A DNA stretch of 21,881 bases, from the NCBI GenBank assembly GCA_036897095.1, contig JAYMSP010002929.1:1-21881 (forward strand), read 5' to 3'. The notes below the pieces were generated by a model. That model was not told the origin of the DNA. It saw nothing but the letters and a program-made list of their open reading frames with translations, and did not search any database. Below, piece by piece: positions 1 through 10,399 of this stretch. Source of the DNA: Plantago elongata (taxonomy: Eukaryota > Streptophyta > Magnoliopsida > Lamiales > Plantaginaceae). The stretch's first letter is position 1. Each line of letters starts with the position of its first letter. A program made the translations under genes and the position numbers.

Positions 1-290
1 GATCACTTGCACTTCAAGACACTATCAGATGCATTATCACTGAAACAATAGCAATACGACCAAATGCACTTTCACTGAACAGTAATAACGGTGGGACGAT
101 CAATCAGATGCAAGACACTTGCAGGAGTTCAATTTCAATAGACACGTTAGAAACCATAGCAATATGATGATCAATAAAATGCACGACACTAGCAGGGTTT
201 CAGACTCAATAAACGCATTAGTAACTAGATTCTCGCAATTAGTACTCGAGTCGGGCTAGTCAGAATCATCGCGTAGCGGAATTAGTGATA
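1..290. repeat. Degenerate minisatellite, ~35-bp period with ~71-bp higher order
   Basis: Two related stretches beginning ATGCA and containing TCACTGAA lie at about 29-60 and 64-90. A longer similar pair begins GATCAAT at 98 and at 169, 71 bases apart. It shares GCA(A/C)GACACT, GCAGG and CAATA(G/A)AC, and the phrase CATAGCAATA recurs. The copies are too diverged for a clean consensus, and the array may continue left of the window. No coding potential was seen. Confidence 0.5.
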
Positions 291-2230
291 AACAGACAGA
301 TAAAGAACCGAAATGAACACTGCAATTTGAAGTAGGGAAAGAAGGCACTTTAGTTGTTCCTAGGGACTGATGCCGAAAGCCAGTCATCACTCAACTTTAG
401 ATTCTTGTAGTTCAGCTATCCCAAGGTCTCCTGATAGAAAGATAAAATTTCTTTTAATGCCGCTACTAAATTTAATTAATTAATTCCCCAATGGTTATTT
501 CCAGTTTTAAGATAATTATATCACTTATCATGTCATCAGATGTTAATAAACAATTCTAGTTTTCACAAGTAGCCAAGTGATTTAATTATGTCTCATTAAT
601 AATTTAATGCAAGGGAGCCTTAAAGTTGAGACGTCTAATAAAGAATAAAAAAGTAACCCTATGATAGTATGAAATATAAGTAATACAAAAATAGAGTAGT
701 TATAATCTGGTGAATATAATACAAAGATGCATGAGTCTTATGTCACCATTATTATGCTCCATATATTATTACAATTTTACAAACGATTTATCTGTACTCA
801 ATGTAGAAGGCTTGCATAGAACCACAACAATTAATAGACCTACACCACACTGATGATCGCGATCCTAATTCTTTTGCTTACCCCGAATCCTACAAAATTC
901 TCACTAGGACAAACATGTGTTCAAATTCCATAAAACTATCTAATTTGATATTACTGACTCAATCCCGAGAAAAAGAGGCAAGAGCGTTCACACAAACATG
1001 TGTTCAAATTCTTCAAGCGTAATCTCCAACTAATCATGAATCGCACATACCTACTATTATAATAGCTTTTCTTAAAGCTTTTTAGTTCAGTTTTCATGCA
1101 CTCAAATCACATACATGCAATTCGAACGTAGCACATGTATTATTTAATCTAGGTTCCTACAAGTGGTTCACCAATCCATTTTACTCCAAGAAAAAAAACT
1201 AGAACTAGCAGTTACTTTTAATCCTTCAATTTATCATCTACAACACTTATACATCTCATAATTGGTTAGCTTTGAAAATTAAAAGAACATACTCTCAAGC
1301 TCTGTCTAATTAATTAAAAATTTCACCACAATGGCTCCTCTCAATTTTACTCATCATGTCAAATAATGGATCACAGTGCAAAACACTTCCATCTATAGCA
1401 CCATTCCAATGCATAATATTGGAGAGTACAGAGACAACACAGGAAACCACGTATTTGAGTTAAGCTACTTCAATTTGAGGATGAATAGATCGAGCAGAAA
1501 TGTCAATGTGTTTTCTAAGAGTTTCTCTGTCAAGCACCACAAGAACTTGCATACCTCTTTAGCCGTGTTATTGATACTTTTCTTTACTACGTATTTTACG
1601 ATTTCTAATTCGAGTCCCGACTTTACCTTAAGGAAATGTTCTTATGATTTTGCGGTAGAGTTGAGGATATTACAATCTTCTTACCTGTTTGATTTCTACC
1701 ATTTCACATAGTGTTTCCCCGTTCTACCGTCCCTTACAATTTGTCCTCGTTGTTCATTTAGTTCTTGTACCTATCGTGTGCTTACTTCTCCGTTCCTTCC
1801 TTTCCTTTCTTATAGCCTTGTTTTTACCACGACATTACCGTAAACATATAAAGTTATGTACTATAGCTATTACTATGTTAGGCCTCTTATATTCTTTCGT
1901 CACTCCTATGCGTTAATTTTATATCTCTTCTTCACTAGGCTGTTCATAATCGTTACTCTTCATTCAACAACTTAGTCACCTTTCTACTGTTATTATACCC
2001 ATTTTTACTTAACAATATAGAATAACAGTATTAGCCAAATGAATTTGACAGGTTGTAATACTTAGTGACTCTCGTACGTCCCTATTTTCTTCCTACTAAG
2101 TTGCGGCATCAGATTAGTGGGTATCTAACTTATAAGCTACAATAGGTTTGAGGCTTAGTAGTGTATCTACTCCTCATCCTATATACTACTGTACAACCAC
2201 CATATTCAACCATCTGCAGGATGTAATAGC
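291..2230. other. Non-coding AT-rich stretch, no gene recognised
   Basis: No open frame here resembles a known protein. The longest frames (about 1376-1711 and 1689-1916, plus strand) have the composition expected of chance AT-rich translation. A perfect 20-bp direct repeat, ACAAACATGTGTTCAAATTC, sits at 909-928 and 992-1011. The stretch may be the inner part of a decayed LTR or other repeat connected to the GC-rich island downstream, but no terminus is visible. Confidence 0.6.
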
Positions 2231-2385
2231 CTACTACCACCATTCCCATCTCGGCATCTAACAAATCAATTCGCTTAAGTATTGATCAATCCACAATAAG
2301 CTATAGCTCGTTAAGGCCATTCCAATCTCGGCTATTCACCACGACTATCCTACCTACTACTGCCATTCCCATCTTGGCATTCTAC
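2231..2385. repeat. Three degenerate copies of a CCATTCC-ATCT-GGC unit
   Basis: Three related segments occur at about 2231-2262, 2313-2339 and 2353-2384. Each contains CCATTCC followed by (C)AATCTCGGC or CATCT(C/T)GGCAT, and the first and third are preceded by CTACTACC or CTACTACT. The spacing is irregular (about 82 and 40 bases), so this looks like an old, eroded local duplication. Confidence 0.5.
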
Positions 2386-2519
2386 TAGCCTTATTCCAAC
2401 CAACAATACATAATCCATCCAACATTAAGACGAATAGCATTATTTCAATCAATCAGTTTACCCATCTTGCTAAAATTACTTAAATCCCAGATTACAATAG
2501 ATAAAAAATTTAACTAACT

Positions 2520-3392
2520 GAACAACCAGAGTTAAAGGTCGAAATCCGAGGCGGTGGCGTGAATGGTGGCGCGAAGGCGGAGCTCGGTCGAGAGTGAAAG
2601 AGGGAAGGAACGGTTGCAATTGCAAACTAGGTGAAATATAGTCTGTTCTTGGAGAGAACTAGAAAAACGCAGAAGGCACGGAGATATATATATCGAAGGC
2701 ACGGGCGGTTGGTGAATGGGGGTTCCAACACGCGGCACCCATGCGTGCTTCCCGTGCCACGCAGTGGTTAGCGGCCGGTGGCTCGATCGGGTTCGACCCG
2801 AAGGGAATCGGTCGGAGTCGGTTTTCGGTTGGCTCATTTTGGCACGGAGTGACGCGATGTTGGGCGAGCTGGGCGCGAGGTCGAGCGGTCCATGGCACGG
2901 TGTTGTCGGATTCTGGGCGCGCGGGGGAGGTGGCGCGCGCGGGGGAGGTCCATCGGCGCGGGACCGAAGAAGAGGAAGGAGAACGGAGGCCAATTCATGT
3001 GGGTTTGGGGGCACGCTTTGGTTGGGTAATTTGGGAGGAGAAATCGATTTGGGCACGATTTGATGGAGAAGAAGGACTCAATTTTGGGCCTTTGACTGTT
3101 GACATTAGTAGATAAATATCTAGCAACTTCTGGATCCCGAACGGCTTGCGAATAAATTCCAGAAAAATGTAAAATTGATTCCTGTGCGATCCTTGAGTCG
3201 AACTTAAGCTATAACAAAAATAAAATAAATATTTTTATTTTATGAATTTTATTATTATTTTATTGCTCGTTAATAAATTTTCGACGTTCTCGCACGACGA
3301 CTAATATTTTGAATTAACTCGAATATTCATAATTCGTTTTAATATGCTAGAATTAAATTTTTAATACATACCGAATTTTCGCGGCTTTTACA
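2520..3392 (-). mobile_element. Possible LTR fragment, promoter end, minus strand
   Basis: A GC-rich island (about 2700-3060) stands out from AT-rich surroundings. Read on the minus strand, it leads into a perfect TATATATA box (2683-2694) and then a pyrimidine-rich leader, as in a core promoter. Further upstream on that strand the sequence begins TGTAAAAGCCGCGAAAATTC at 3392. This TG start, followed by C/G-rich then AAAATTC, resembles the starts of many plant chromovirus-type gypsy LTRs. No matching second LTR, PBS or target-site duplication was found, so it could be a solo LTR, an LTR fragment or a host promoter. The open frames across the island (2532-3056 minus, 2716-3115 plus) are Pro/Arg- or Gly/Arg-rich low-complexity translations and are not called as genes. 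Confidence 0.35.
2683..2694 (-). promoter_or_regulatory. TATA box candidate
   Basis: GATATATATATC is palindromic. The minus strand is preferred because the GC-rich sequence lies upstream of it and a C/T-rich leader-like sequence lies downstream in that direction. Confidence 0.4.
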
Positions 3393-4279
3393 CACTGTGC
3401 ATATAATTTATAAATAATTTGTAAATTAATCGAATTTATATCACGTACATACTCACATATTATATATTATTATGTTTCATGAAACATTTGTGTCTTGAAT
3501 TGGTAATTGTAAAACTTTCTACACATTTGTGTGCACAAGTTAATTTAGAAATTAGCAGAATTTTTAGTGTTACTGACCCTTAAGTGAAAGAGTCTTTCCA
3601 ATATATTGTTTGGGTAATTTGGCTTAGACCAACTTATATTGAGTAATTTGTATGTAAATGTATTGTACTATTTATGGTGTGAGGTGCATCAATCATTAGT
3701 AGTTTAAGGAATTATACGAGATAGTTATAATTGGAAATATATAATGTTTATAAAGAATAACGGAATACAAATGCTTAGGTGCAAAAATGAAATATATAGA
3801 CATGAAATGCCTTGAATTTTGTTAATAGGTGCAATGTACACACAATAACCAAAAGTCCAAAACTACCCAAAAGCTATTGCCATCATCTAAAAAGTTCTAT
3901 CTTGGTTTATTTGCCTGAACCCAATCAACAACCACAACATTCACCTACACTGATCCAATCACTATGTTCTAAAGTGGTTTCAATTCCCTTAGAAAAATAT
4001 AAAATGGACCGCATATGAAAAAAGGAAAAATTCTGAAGGAGTGTTGCGTGTGGTGTGAGGTTGTGAATGGAGAAAAATTGAAATAATGTTTCTTAATGGT
4101 ATGTTGTCGGAGAATAGAGAAGAAGTGTTAACGACACTTTAACCAGTGAAATGACACTTTAACATAACAAGCTAAAGTCTTGAAAAATGTAAGATTTTTC
4201 TAAAAATAGAAAAATCATGGTTTTTGTGGTTTTTTGAATTTTAGTGGTCCGGCTGGCTGGTTTTTGAAAAATCGCCTAG
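3393..4279. other. AT-rich non-coding stretch
   Basis: No gene recognised. Sequence is AT-rich. A segment at about 4243-4275 (TTAGTGGTCCGGCTGGCTGG followed by a T/A-rich palindrome-like tract) resembles the ends of plant MITE or foldback elements, but no matching inverted partner was established. Confidence 0.5.
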
Positions 4280-5085
4280 ATGTTCATTTTTCGTTTTGAT
4301 TTTAATAGATTATGTTATGATTTTAAGTTGTTAGCATTGAAAGTTTTAATTACAGCTTTAATGTATTTTATTAATTTTTTAAGAGACGATATTGTGGTTT
4401 TATGGGCCAGTATTATATATGTCTATCAATTTGTTAGTTTAAAAAAAAGGTGTAATGGTTTTAAGGAGCTAAATATAATTTTGAAGATGTTTTGTTATAG
4501 ATTCAAGTAACAATGTAATATCATTAAACCACTATTAAACAAGTCTAAAAATTTAAGGAATTGTTATTAAAACGTCAATAAACAAGCTTAGTATCATACT
4601 TAAAACACCTCATTACTTAAAACAAACAAGAAAGGTTTAAAATAATTCATAAATAGTAAAATTAATTATTAGAGCGTGTAAACCATATAAATGCTTCTTA
4701 GAACATAAAAATGACTCTTAAATCTATTAAACAGTATAAATATGCAACACAAGCTAAAACAATATAATAAATACTTAAATTTATAGAAATAATGACTTTT
4801 AAAATTGTATTAAAGCAATTGCAAACAATCAAACCAAAAATATTTCATTAGAAGCTATAAAGTGTAATTTTATTGCTTAAAACGAAAACAATTGACCTTA
4901 AAACTATAATATATATTCTAAAACTAATAATTCGAAGAAATATTCAACACAAGATTAAAGCTTAAAATAATAGCATTGAAACTTAAAATCATAACAATAT
5001 ATCTTAAAAGTAGAACAATGCTTCTTAAAATTACATAAAAAAAATGCAAGTAAACACAGTAACATTGACTCTTAAATATATAACA
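4280..5085. repeat. Degenerate TTTTAAG repeats in two opposite arms
   Basis: On the plus strand between about 4290 and 4505, phrases of the form (G)TTTTAA(G) plus about 14 bases recur (for example around 4319, 4342, 4376 and 4460). From about 4590 to 5085 the complementary form CTTAAAA recurs at roughly 21-22-base or multiple spacing, densest at 4960-5075, often with ATTGACTCTTAAA or AACAAT. The two arms therefore point toward each other around a short centre near 4520-4560. Units are highly diverged. The open frame at 4280-4510 is a translation of this repeat. Confidence 0.4.
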
Positions 5086-5090
5086 ATACC

Positions 5091-6034
5091 TGTATTGGTC
5101 AAAATTAGTTATTGTATGCTAGACTAACCGGTTGATCCACTAAGGCTATGGCCCAATCCCTATCTCACAGACAAGTCCATCTCGATTGCCTTCATACGCG
5201 GGCTGGACTCTAAAGTTCAGCTAGCAGACCAATCCGGCTAAGCATTCGACATGCCACCTAGGTCACTTAACCTGACAAAACCATCCACCTGGTAAGCAAG
5301 ACCTTGGCCCACCTAGCCCTGCTCAGCCACCCGACTGGTTGATAAGCTAAACAACTTACCTCATACGACTAACCAGATAAGTCTAGGAGGCTAACCAACT
5401 TACACTCCTTGATTGACTTGATAAGTCCACAAACGGCCATCTAGACGTAGTCTAACCCACTAACATACTCCTGACTGAAAAGTAGGAGAGGTGGGTATGA
5501 ACTCTAACGGGTGGACCATCTATATAGAGGGGCAGGTGGAAGGAAGAAGTGATATCTCATTCTCACTACGAAAATCCTAGCTATCAGTCTTACGCCTCCA
5601 TCTCGATCACCAACGCTCAAACAGTCAGTTAGTTAGTCGATCAAGCTCTCAGACTGGACGATCAGGTTGTCAGGCTGTCAGATAGTCGAATTGCCAAGCT
5701 ATCGACCATCACCTTCCGCCATCTCACCTTACCTTGCGGCGACCACCAGTTAGCTCCTCTCACACGATCAGCTAGTCAATCGTCGGTAACCTCCCCTCTC
5801 TGCCGAACCATCAACATGATAAGTCGACCTCCATCATCTCTCTCTCCCTTTCTCAGTAAGTCTGTGTATTCTCTATCTGATTACTAACTTGAGCGTCGGA
5901 GTCCATACGGTCGACACCAAACTGTTGTCACATTGGTACCTTACTTCTCTTGGTTTGTTACTTGTTTCTTTGCAGGTCGTCGATGCCCCCCAATTCATCA
6001 ACCAAAATTTGATTATACATTCTGAGCGCTTACA
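5091..6034 (+). repeat. 5' long terminal repeat
   Basis: It starts TGTATTGG and ends GCTTACA, giving a 4-bp TGTA/TACA terminal inverted repeat. The PBS starts 3 bases after the end. Inside are a TATA box at 5521, C/T-rich sequence downstream of it, and the phrase ACTTGAGCGTCGGAGT (about 5887), which I recognise from LTRs of plant gypsy elements. The right end is fixed by the PBS. The left end is less certain because another TGTA occurs near 5114 and no 3' LTR is available for comparison. If 5091 is correct, the left target-site base run would be ATACC (5086-5090). Confidence 0.65.
5521..5527 (+). promoter_or_regulatory. LTR TATA box
   Basis: TATATAG, in the context CTATATAGAGGGG, is the canonical plant TATA form. 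Transcription (start of R) would be expected about 30 bases downstream, near 5550. It lies about 430 bases into the LTR, a reasonable U3 length. Confidence 0.6.
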
Positions 6035-6037
6035 ATT

Positions 6038-6055
6038 TGGCACCCACCGTGGGGA
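6038..6055 (+). other. Primer binding site (PBS)
   Basis: TGGCACCCACCGTGGGGA begins with TGG, the complement of a tRNA 3' CCA end, three bases after the LTR. Tat-type plant elements typically carry TGGCGCCCACCGTGGGG here. The A at the fifth position looks like a CpG transition. I did not assign the tRNA species. Confidence 0.75.
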
Positions 6056-6113
6056 CCCGACTATCGAGAAAGGCATTCCAATAACAACGACCATATCACG
6101 TCAAGCGATCATC

Positions 6114-7730
6114 ATGTCTCACTCCGACGAACCCGTTCTGGAATAGGTTGAGGTGGTCGACATGGTCACTCAAATCAGAACCTTGGCCGCCCAGATGAAA
6201 GATAAAACCCAAAAGATCAAGCTCCTCGAGGATGAGAACCTTGTTGTCCAGGAAGAGAACACAACTTTGAAGGAGAAAGTGGAGTCCGTTGTTCAACTTG
6301 AGGTTCCTACCCCAGATGAGGCTTCATGTCACCGACAGATTCTGGTCACTGGACTGAGAACCCACCACGTAACACGATTAAGGCTCGCCAACTAACCTTT
6401 GAGGAGACGGAAGGGGTGATTCTCTTAACTCTAGTCTCTCAAACGGTGAGCGCCCTACCAAGATCAGCTCCCGAATTCACTCCGGTGACTAACATCAGAA
6501 GGGTATCATTCGAGGGTGCCAGCCAAGGGTGCTTGACGAGCCGCCACAACAACACCCTTAAGGTATAAGTCTAGACAAGCTACTAATCCCTTATGAAGGT
6601 AATGGAAGTAGCACTGAGGAACTAGCTTCCAAACTGATAAGCTTGGAAGAGATGATCCAAAGGATCTCCGGAGTACCTGCTCCTATCAAGAAGAGCTTGC
6701 CTAACAACTTCGCCTACTCACCCTTCATGGATGCCATTGCTCTGGTGGAAATGCCCACCAAGTTTAGCTTTCCAAGTATGAAGCTCTACGATGGAAAATC
6801 AGATCCTGATGACCACGTCTCACAATACAAGCAGAGGATGTTCACCATAGCCATTCCAAGGGATTTCCATGAAGCTTGTATGTGCAAGGGGTTTAGCTCA
6901 AGTCTGATTGACCCGGCACTCTAATGGTACAAAAACCTCTCTAATAATTTTATTTCATCTTTCGCCTAGTTAGTGGATTATTTTGTTGAGCAGTTTGCTA
7001 GTAGTCGTAAATTGTTAAAACTATCGGATGACCTATATGGCGTCCGACAATGGCCTAACGAGTCTCTCAAGGATTACGAGGCGAGATTTAACAAGGAGAA
7101 GTTATCCATTCCAAATTGCGACAAAGACATTGTTGTCAATGCCTTCCGCAAAGGCTTACCACCCAACTCAGGGTTGTACAAGGATCTAACCATGTAACCC
7201 TGCGGTACCATGGAGGATGTGCTCACCAAAGCCTAGGCACAGATTAAATGGGAGGAGGATGATGCTAACAGACCATATGTGTCAGACCAGAGTGGCCATA
7301 GGGAACCCAAGCCCGACAGACGAGTTGAACGAAAGGCTTCGGACTACCGTGTTAGACCATACCAGACTGAGAGAAGGCATGGACCGGTCACCAATCCACC
7401 TCGCCCTCTGATCTAGCCAAGAAGGACAGAAACCCGAGCACCACCTCCGAACTACTCTCTCAATATTGAACCGGAGGAGAGTGTCGCAGTCATGAAGAGC
7501 ATGGGTGACAGAGTAAGATGGCCAGGGAAGCTCAGAACGCCTCCAAATCAGAGAACTCCAACAAGTGGTGTGAGTTTCATGAAGATCACGGACACTCAAT
7601 CTCTACGCTTGGAGGTAGCCGAGCTACTGAAGAGAGGGCACTTGACGGAGTACCTCTCTGAAAAAGGTAAAAAGACCCTCGCCGGTCGGCAGTGCACTGA
7701 TCCACCTGAGCCCCCTCAGACCAACAAGGT
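6114..7730 (+). pseudogene. gag: gag polyprotein (capsid/nucleocapsid), broken
   Basis: Gag forms the virus-like particle that packages element RNA. The likely ATG is at 6114, 59 bases after the PBS. The N-terminus is a Glu/Lys-rich coiled coil (about 6180-6290), then a linker in a second frame (6326-6568), then the Retrotrans_gag core in a third frame from about 6600. Recognisable core phrases are FSFPSMKLYDG, DPDDHVSQYKQ, the region around VEQFASSRKL, and DYEARFNKEK. A CCHC-like finger (C-E-F-H-E-D-H-G-H, about 7570-7597) lacks its last Cys where a further frameshift intervenes before VAELLKRGHL. In-frame stops occur at 6144, 6922, 6967, 7195, 7234 and 7411. Several sit where the family normally has Gln or Trp, so C-to-T or G-to-A changes explain them. 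The frame changes (0, 2, 1, then 0/1) show it cannot be translated. Confidence 0.8.
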
Positions 7731-7735
7731 AATCA

Positions 7736-8372
7736 ATGTCATCTCTGGGGGGGTCAGAGATCAGCGGTGTCTCATACTCTGCAGCAAAACATCACAGTAG
7801 GCAAACAGTAAGGCTTGAGCTCAATGCTAGCAGAGTGTCAGACACCTCTTCGTCTAATTTGATTATTAGATTCTCAGACCAAGAGTCTAAGCAACTAATC
7901 AGTCCTCACAATGATGCTTTAGTTATTTCAATGCTTATTGCAAACTGCTTTACGAAGAGAGTTCTCATTGATAATGGGAGCTCTGCTAACGTCATTTTCC
8001 AAGGTGCTTTGACGAAAATGGGTATAAATGAGACCGCCATCCTCCAGCAACGAACAACTCTATATGAGTTCAGTGGGGAATGCAAGTATACAGTTGGGAG
8101 TGTTATCCCCCTGGTCTATGCAGAAGGTGTCAATCTACCGACGAAGTTTCAGATCGTATATAGTCCGTCAAGCTACAATGCCATCCTTGCCAGACCATAG
8201 ATCCATGAGATGAAATCGGTGCCTTCCACCTACCACCAGGTTATTCGCTTGCCCACCAAGTGGGGAGTGAAGGAGATCTTCGGTGAACAGCGTGATGTAA
8301 GGGCATTACATGGAAGCCTTGAAACCAAATGCAGCCGAACTATAGCAATTACAACAACTCAACCCCCTAATT
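7736..8372 (+). pseudogene. Aspartic protease domain, broken
   Basis: This retropepsin domain would cut the gag-pol polyprotein. The active-site stretch reads VLIDNGSSAN, with the catalytic Asp codon at 7970-7972. DNGSS in place of DTG is common in Tat-type elements. The upstream phrase IRFSDQES and downstream IVYSPSSYNAIL match the usual protease-flanking sequence. A stop at 8198 replaces the Trp expected before IHEMK (TGG to TAG). The reading continues through STYHQVIRLPTKWGVKEI and then shifts frame near 8300-8310, before the RT-proximal linker. It belongs to the single pol polyprotein and has no start codon of its own. Confidence 0.75.
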
Positions 8373-8439
8373 GATTCAGACCGACCAAGAATGGAAGAGC
8401 TCGATGAAGTATAGATTCACCCAGACTATCCAGATCACA

Positions 8440-9430
8440 ATGTTCAGATTGGGGAAAGATTGAGGTCAGAGATAATAGAACAACTTATCACGTCCCTTAA
8501 GGTTCACCATGATTTTTTTGCTTGGTCACACGCAGATATGACAGGAGTCGACCCAGAGGTTATCACCCACATGCTTGAGGTTGATCCAGACTATCCACCA
8601 GTCAGACAGAAACGAAGGAAGTTTGCACCAGAGCGGAACAAGGTTATCAACGAGGAAGTCCAGAAGCTACTTGATATCGGCTCAGTCTGCGAGGTACATT
8701 ACCCAGATTGGTTGGCTACCGTTGTGGTAGTTAAGAAGAAGAATGGCAAGTGGCGAGTGTGCATCATCGACTTCATTAACCTCAATAAAGCATGTCCAAA
8801 GGACTCCTTTCCACTCCCACACATAGACATGCTAGTGGATGCCACAATAGGACATGAGCTTTTAAGCTTCATAGATACCTTCTTGAGTTACAACTAAATA
8901 CTGATGCACCCAGACGACCAAGAGAAGACAGCCTTCGTCACAGAGAGAGGAACCTTCTGCAACAAGGTCATGCCCTTTGGGCTCAAGAATGCATGAGCTA
9001 CTTACCAACGCCTCGTCAAGTGCATGTTTGCCAGCATGCTGGGGGACACCATGGAGGTATATATCGATGACATGCTGGTCAAGTCACTGGTAGTAGACCA
9101 GCACACCTCCGCCAAGCCTTCTTAGTTCTTCGCAGGTAAAACATGAAATTGAATCCAACCAAGTGCTCATTTGGGTTATCCTCCGGGAAATTCCTCGGGT
9201 ATTTGGTCACACAAAGAGGTATTGAGGATAACTTTGATCAAATTCGTTCTATTGCTAACATCCCTTCCCCCAAGTGTGTTAAAGATGTGCAAAAACTGAC
9301 TGGGAGGCTAGCAACTGTCAATAGATTCATACCCAAGTCTTCCGAGAAGTGTCGACCTTTCTTTGACACTCTACGGAAGGCCAAAGACTTCCTGTGGATG
9401 GACGAATATGAGGATGACTCACAACAATTC
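8440..9430 (+). pseudogene. Reverse transcriptase domain, broken
   Basis: This domain copies element RNA into DNA. Motifs run in order: FAWSHADMTGVDP, the polymerase finger motif around KLLDIGSVCEV, VVVKKKNGKWRVC, DFINLNKACPKD, FPLPHIDMLVD, then FVTERGTFCNKVMPFGLKNA, and the catalytic YIDD box at 9060-9071. The thumb/connection follows as TKCSFGLSSGKFLGYLV. The YIDD motif is intact. The FIDTFLSYN segment (8860-8895) corresponds to the FxDxxSGYN palm motif and has lost the usual small residues. Stops at 8895 (Gln to stop, CAA to TAA) and 8995 (Gly expected, GGA to TGA) interrupt it. A frameshift with two further stops lies at 9100-9145, where the reading moves from frame 0 to frame 2. Confidence 0.85.
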
Positions 9431-9860
9431 AAACGCTACCTCACCACATCCGCAATGCTGTCAAAGCTTAAGGATGGAGAGCCTTTGTTCATCTATTTGA
9501 CCGTCTGTGATACAACACTAAGTGGCGTCATGGTCAGAGAAGAAAATGAAAATCAACTCCCAGTTTACTATGTGAGCAAGTCTCTCTTGGATGCAGAGAC
9601 TCGATATAGCCAACTAGAGAAACCAGCCCTTGCGCTGGTCACGGCAACAAGGAAGTTGCGCCCTCAGATTCAATGTCACTCAATCACTTTACTTACCAGC
9701 TTTCCACTCCGTTATGTTTTACACAAGCCCGAAGTCTCTGGAAGATTGTCAAAGTGGGCGGTTGAGCTTAGTGAGTATGACGTCTCCTTACAACCTCGCA
9801 TATCTATCAAGTCATAGGCACTTGCAGGCTTCATAGCAGACTTTACTCCGAATGAACTGG
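9431..9860 (+). pseudogene. RNase H domain 1 of pol
   Basis: RNase H degrades the RNA strand of the RNA-DNA hybrid. This is the standard gypsy RT-connected domain: GEPLFIYLTVCDTTLSGVM, then PVYYVSKSLLDAETRYS, QLEKPALALV, and GRLSKWAVELSEYDV. It follows RT in the same frame (frame 2 from 9143). The expected ordering DxxxxAxxAVL near the start is altered to CDTTLSGVM. A stop at 9815 falls where Gln precedes ALA (CAG to TAG). A spacer reading GFIADFTP links it to the second RNase H. Confidence 0.75.
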
Positions 9861-9899
9861 ATCAAGCCAAAAAGGAGTTGTTTTGTTTGCAGGAGAAAA

Positions 9900-10320
9900 A
9901 CAACTTACAGTGGCGGCTCTTAGTCGACGATTCTAGTAACTAAGGAAAATGGACTAGACGTAGTCCTCACATCACCCGACGGAGACACCATACAGAGAGC
10001 CATTCGATGTGGATTCAGGGCGACTAACAACGAGTCTAAGTATGAGGCACTGATAGCCAGTCTCAACCTGGCTAGAGACATGGGCGTGAAGAAAATTAAG
10101 GTACAATCAGATTCACAGTTAGTGGTTAACCAGTTGCAGGGTTCATACCAGACAAGGGACATAAAGATGGCCGCCTACCTGAAGCTGGCCAAGGAGTTGC
10201 AATCCTCCTTCAAGGAGTTCACTATTTTACAGGTACCGAGGGTGGAAAATGGCCATGCAGACGGCCTAGCCAACCTGGGAGCTACCATCAACACGTCCAA
10301 ATCAATGACAATTCCAGTGG
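9900..10320 (+). pseudogene. Second (archaeal-type) RNase H domain, Tat-lineage hallmark
   Basis: A second RNase H-like fold (RVT_3 type) follows the first. Readable motifs are LLVDDSSN (about 9915-9940, expected DGSSN), then a frameshift, then NNESKYEALIASLNLA (about 10028-10075), VQSDSQLVVNQL, GSYQTRD, and VENGHADGLANL. The acidic positions expected in this family (Asp in DDSSN, Glu in ESKYEA, Asp in SDSQL, Asp in HADGLA) are present. Retention of two RNase H domains between RT and integrase is the known diagnostic of Tat/Ogre elements and is my main reason for the lineage call. A stop (TAA near 9943) and a frameshift separate the first motif from the rest. Confidence 0.8.
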
Positions 10321-10399
10321 TCTCCGTGAAATGGCCTACAACATGGAAGCGAGACGGTGCTAACGACACAGTGGCTGAAATAACAACCGAGCCGACTTG

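Noticed and set aside
1376-1916. Open frames of 111 and 75 residues on the plus strand
   Set aside because: Composition is that of chance translation of AT-rich DNA; no motif or family resemblance; overlapping frames.
2532-3115. Overlapping frames of up to 174 residues on both strands in the GC-rich island
   Set aside because: Pro/Arg- and Gly/Arg-rich low complexity on both strands is expected where stops are rare because of high GC. The region fits a promoter better than a gene.
5856-5985. Possible intron in the LTR (donor CAGTAAGT at 5856, acceptor TTTCTTTGCAG ending 5985)
   Set aside because: Both sites look good, but the stretch lies in the untranslated LTR and the TTTGCAGGT end is a common sequence near this place in plant gypsy LTRs. 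No coding frame supports it.
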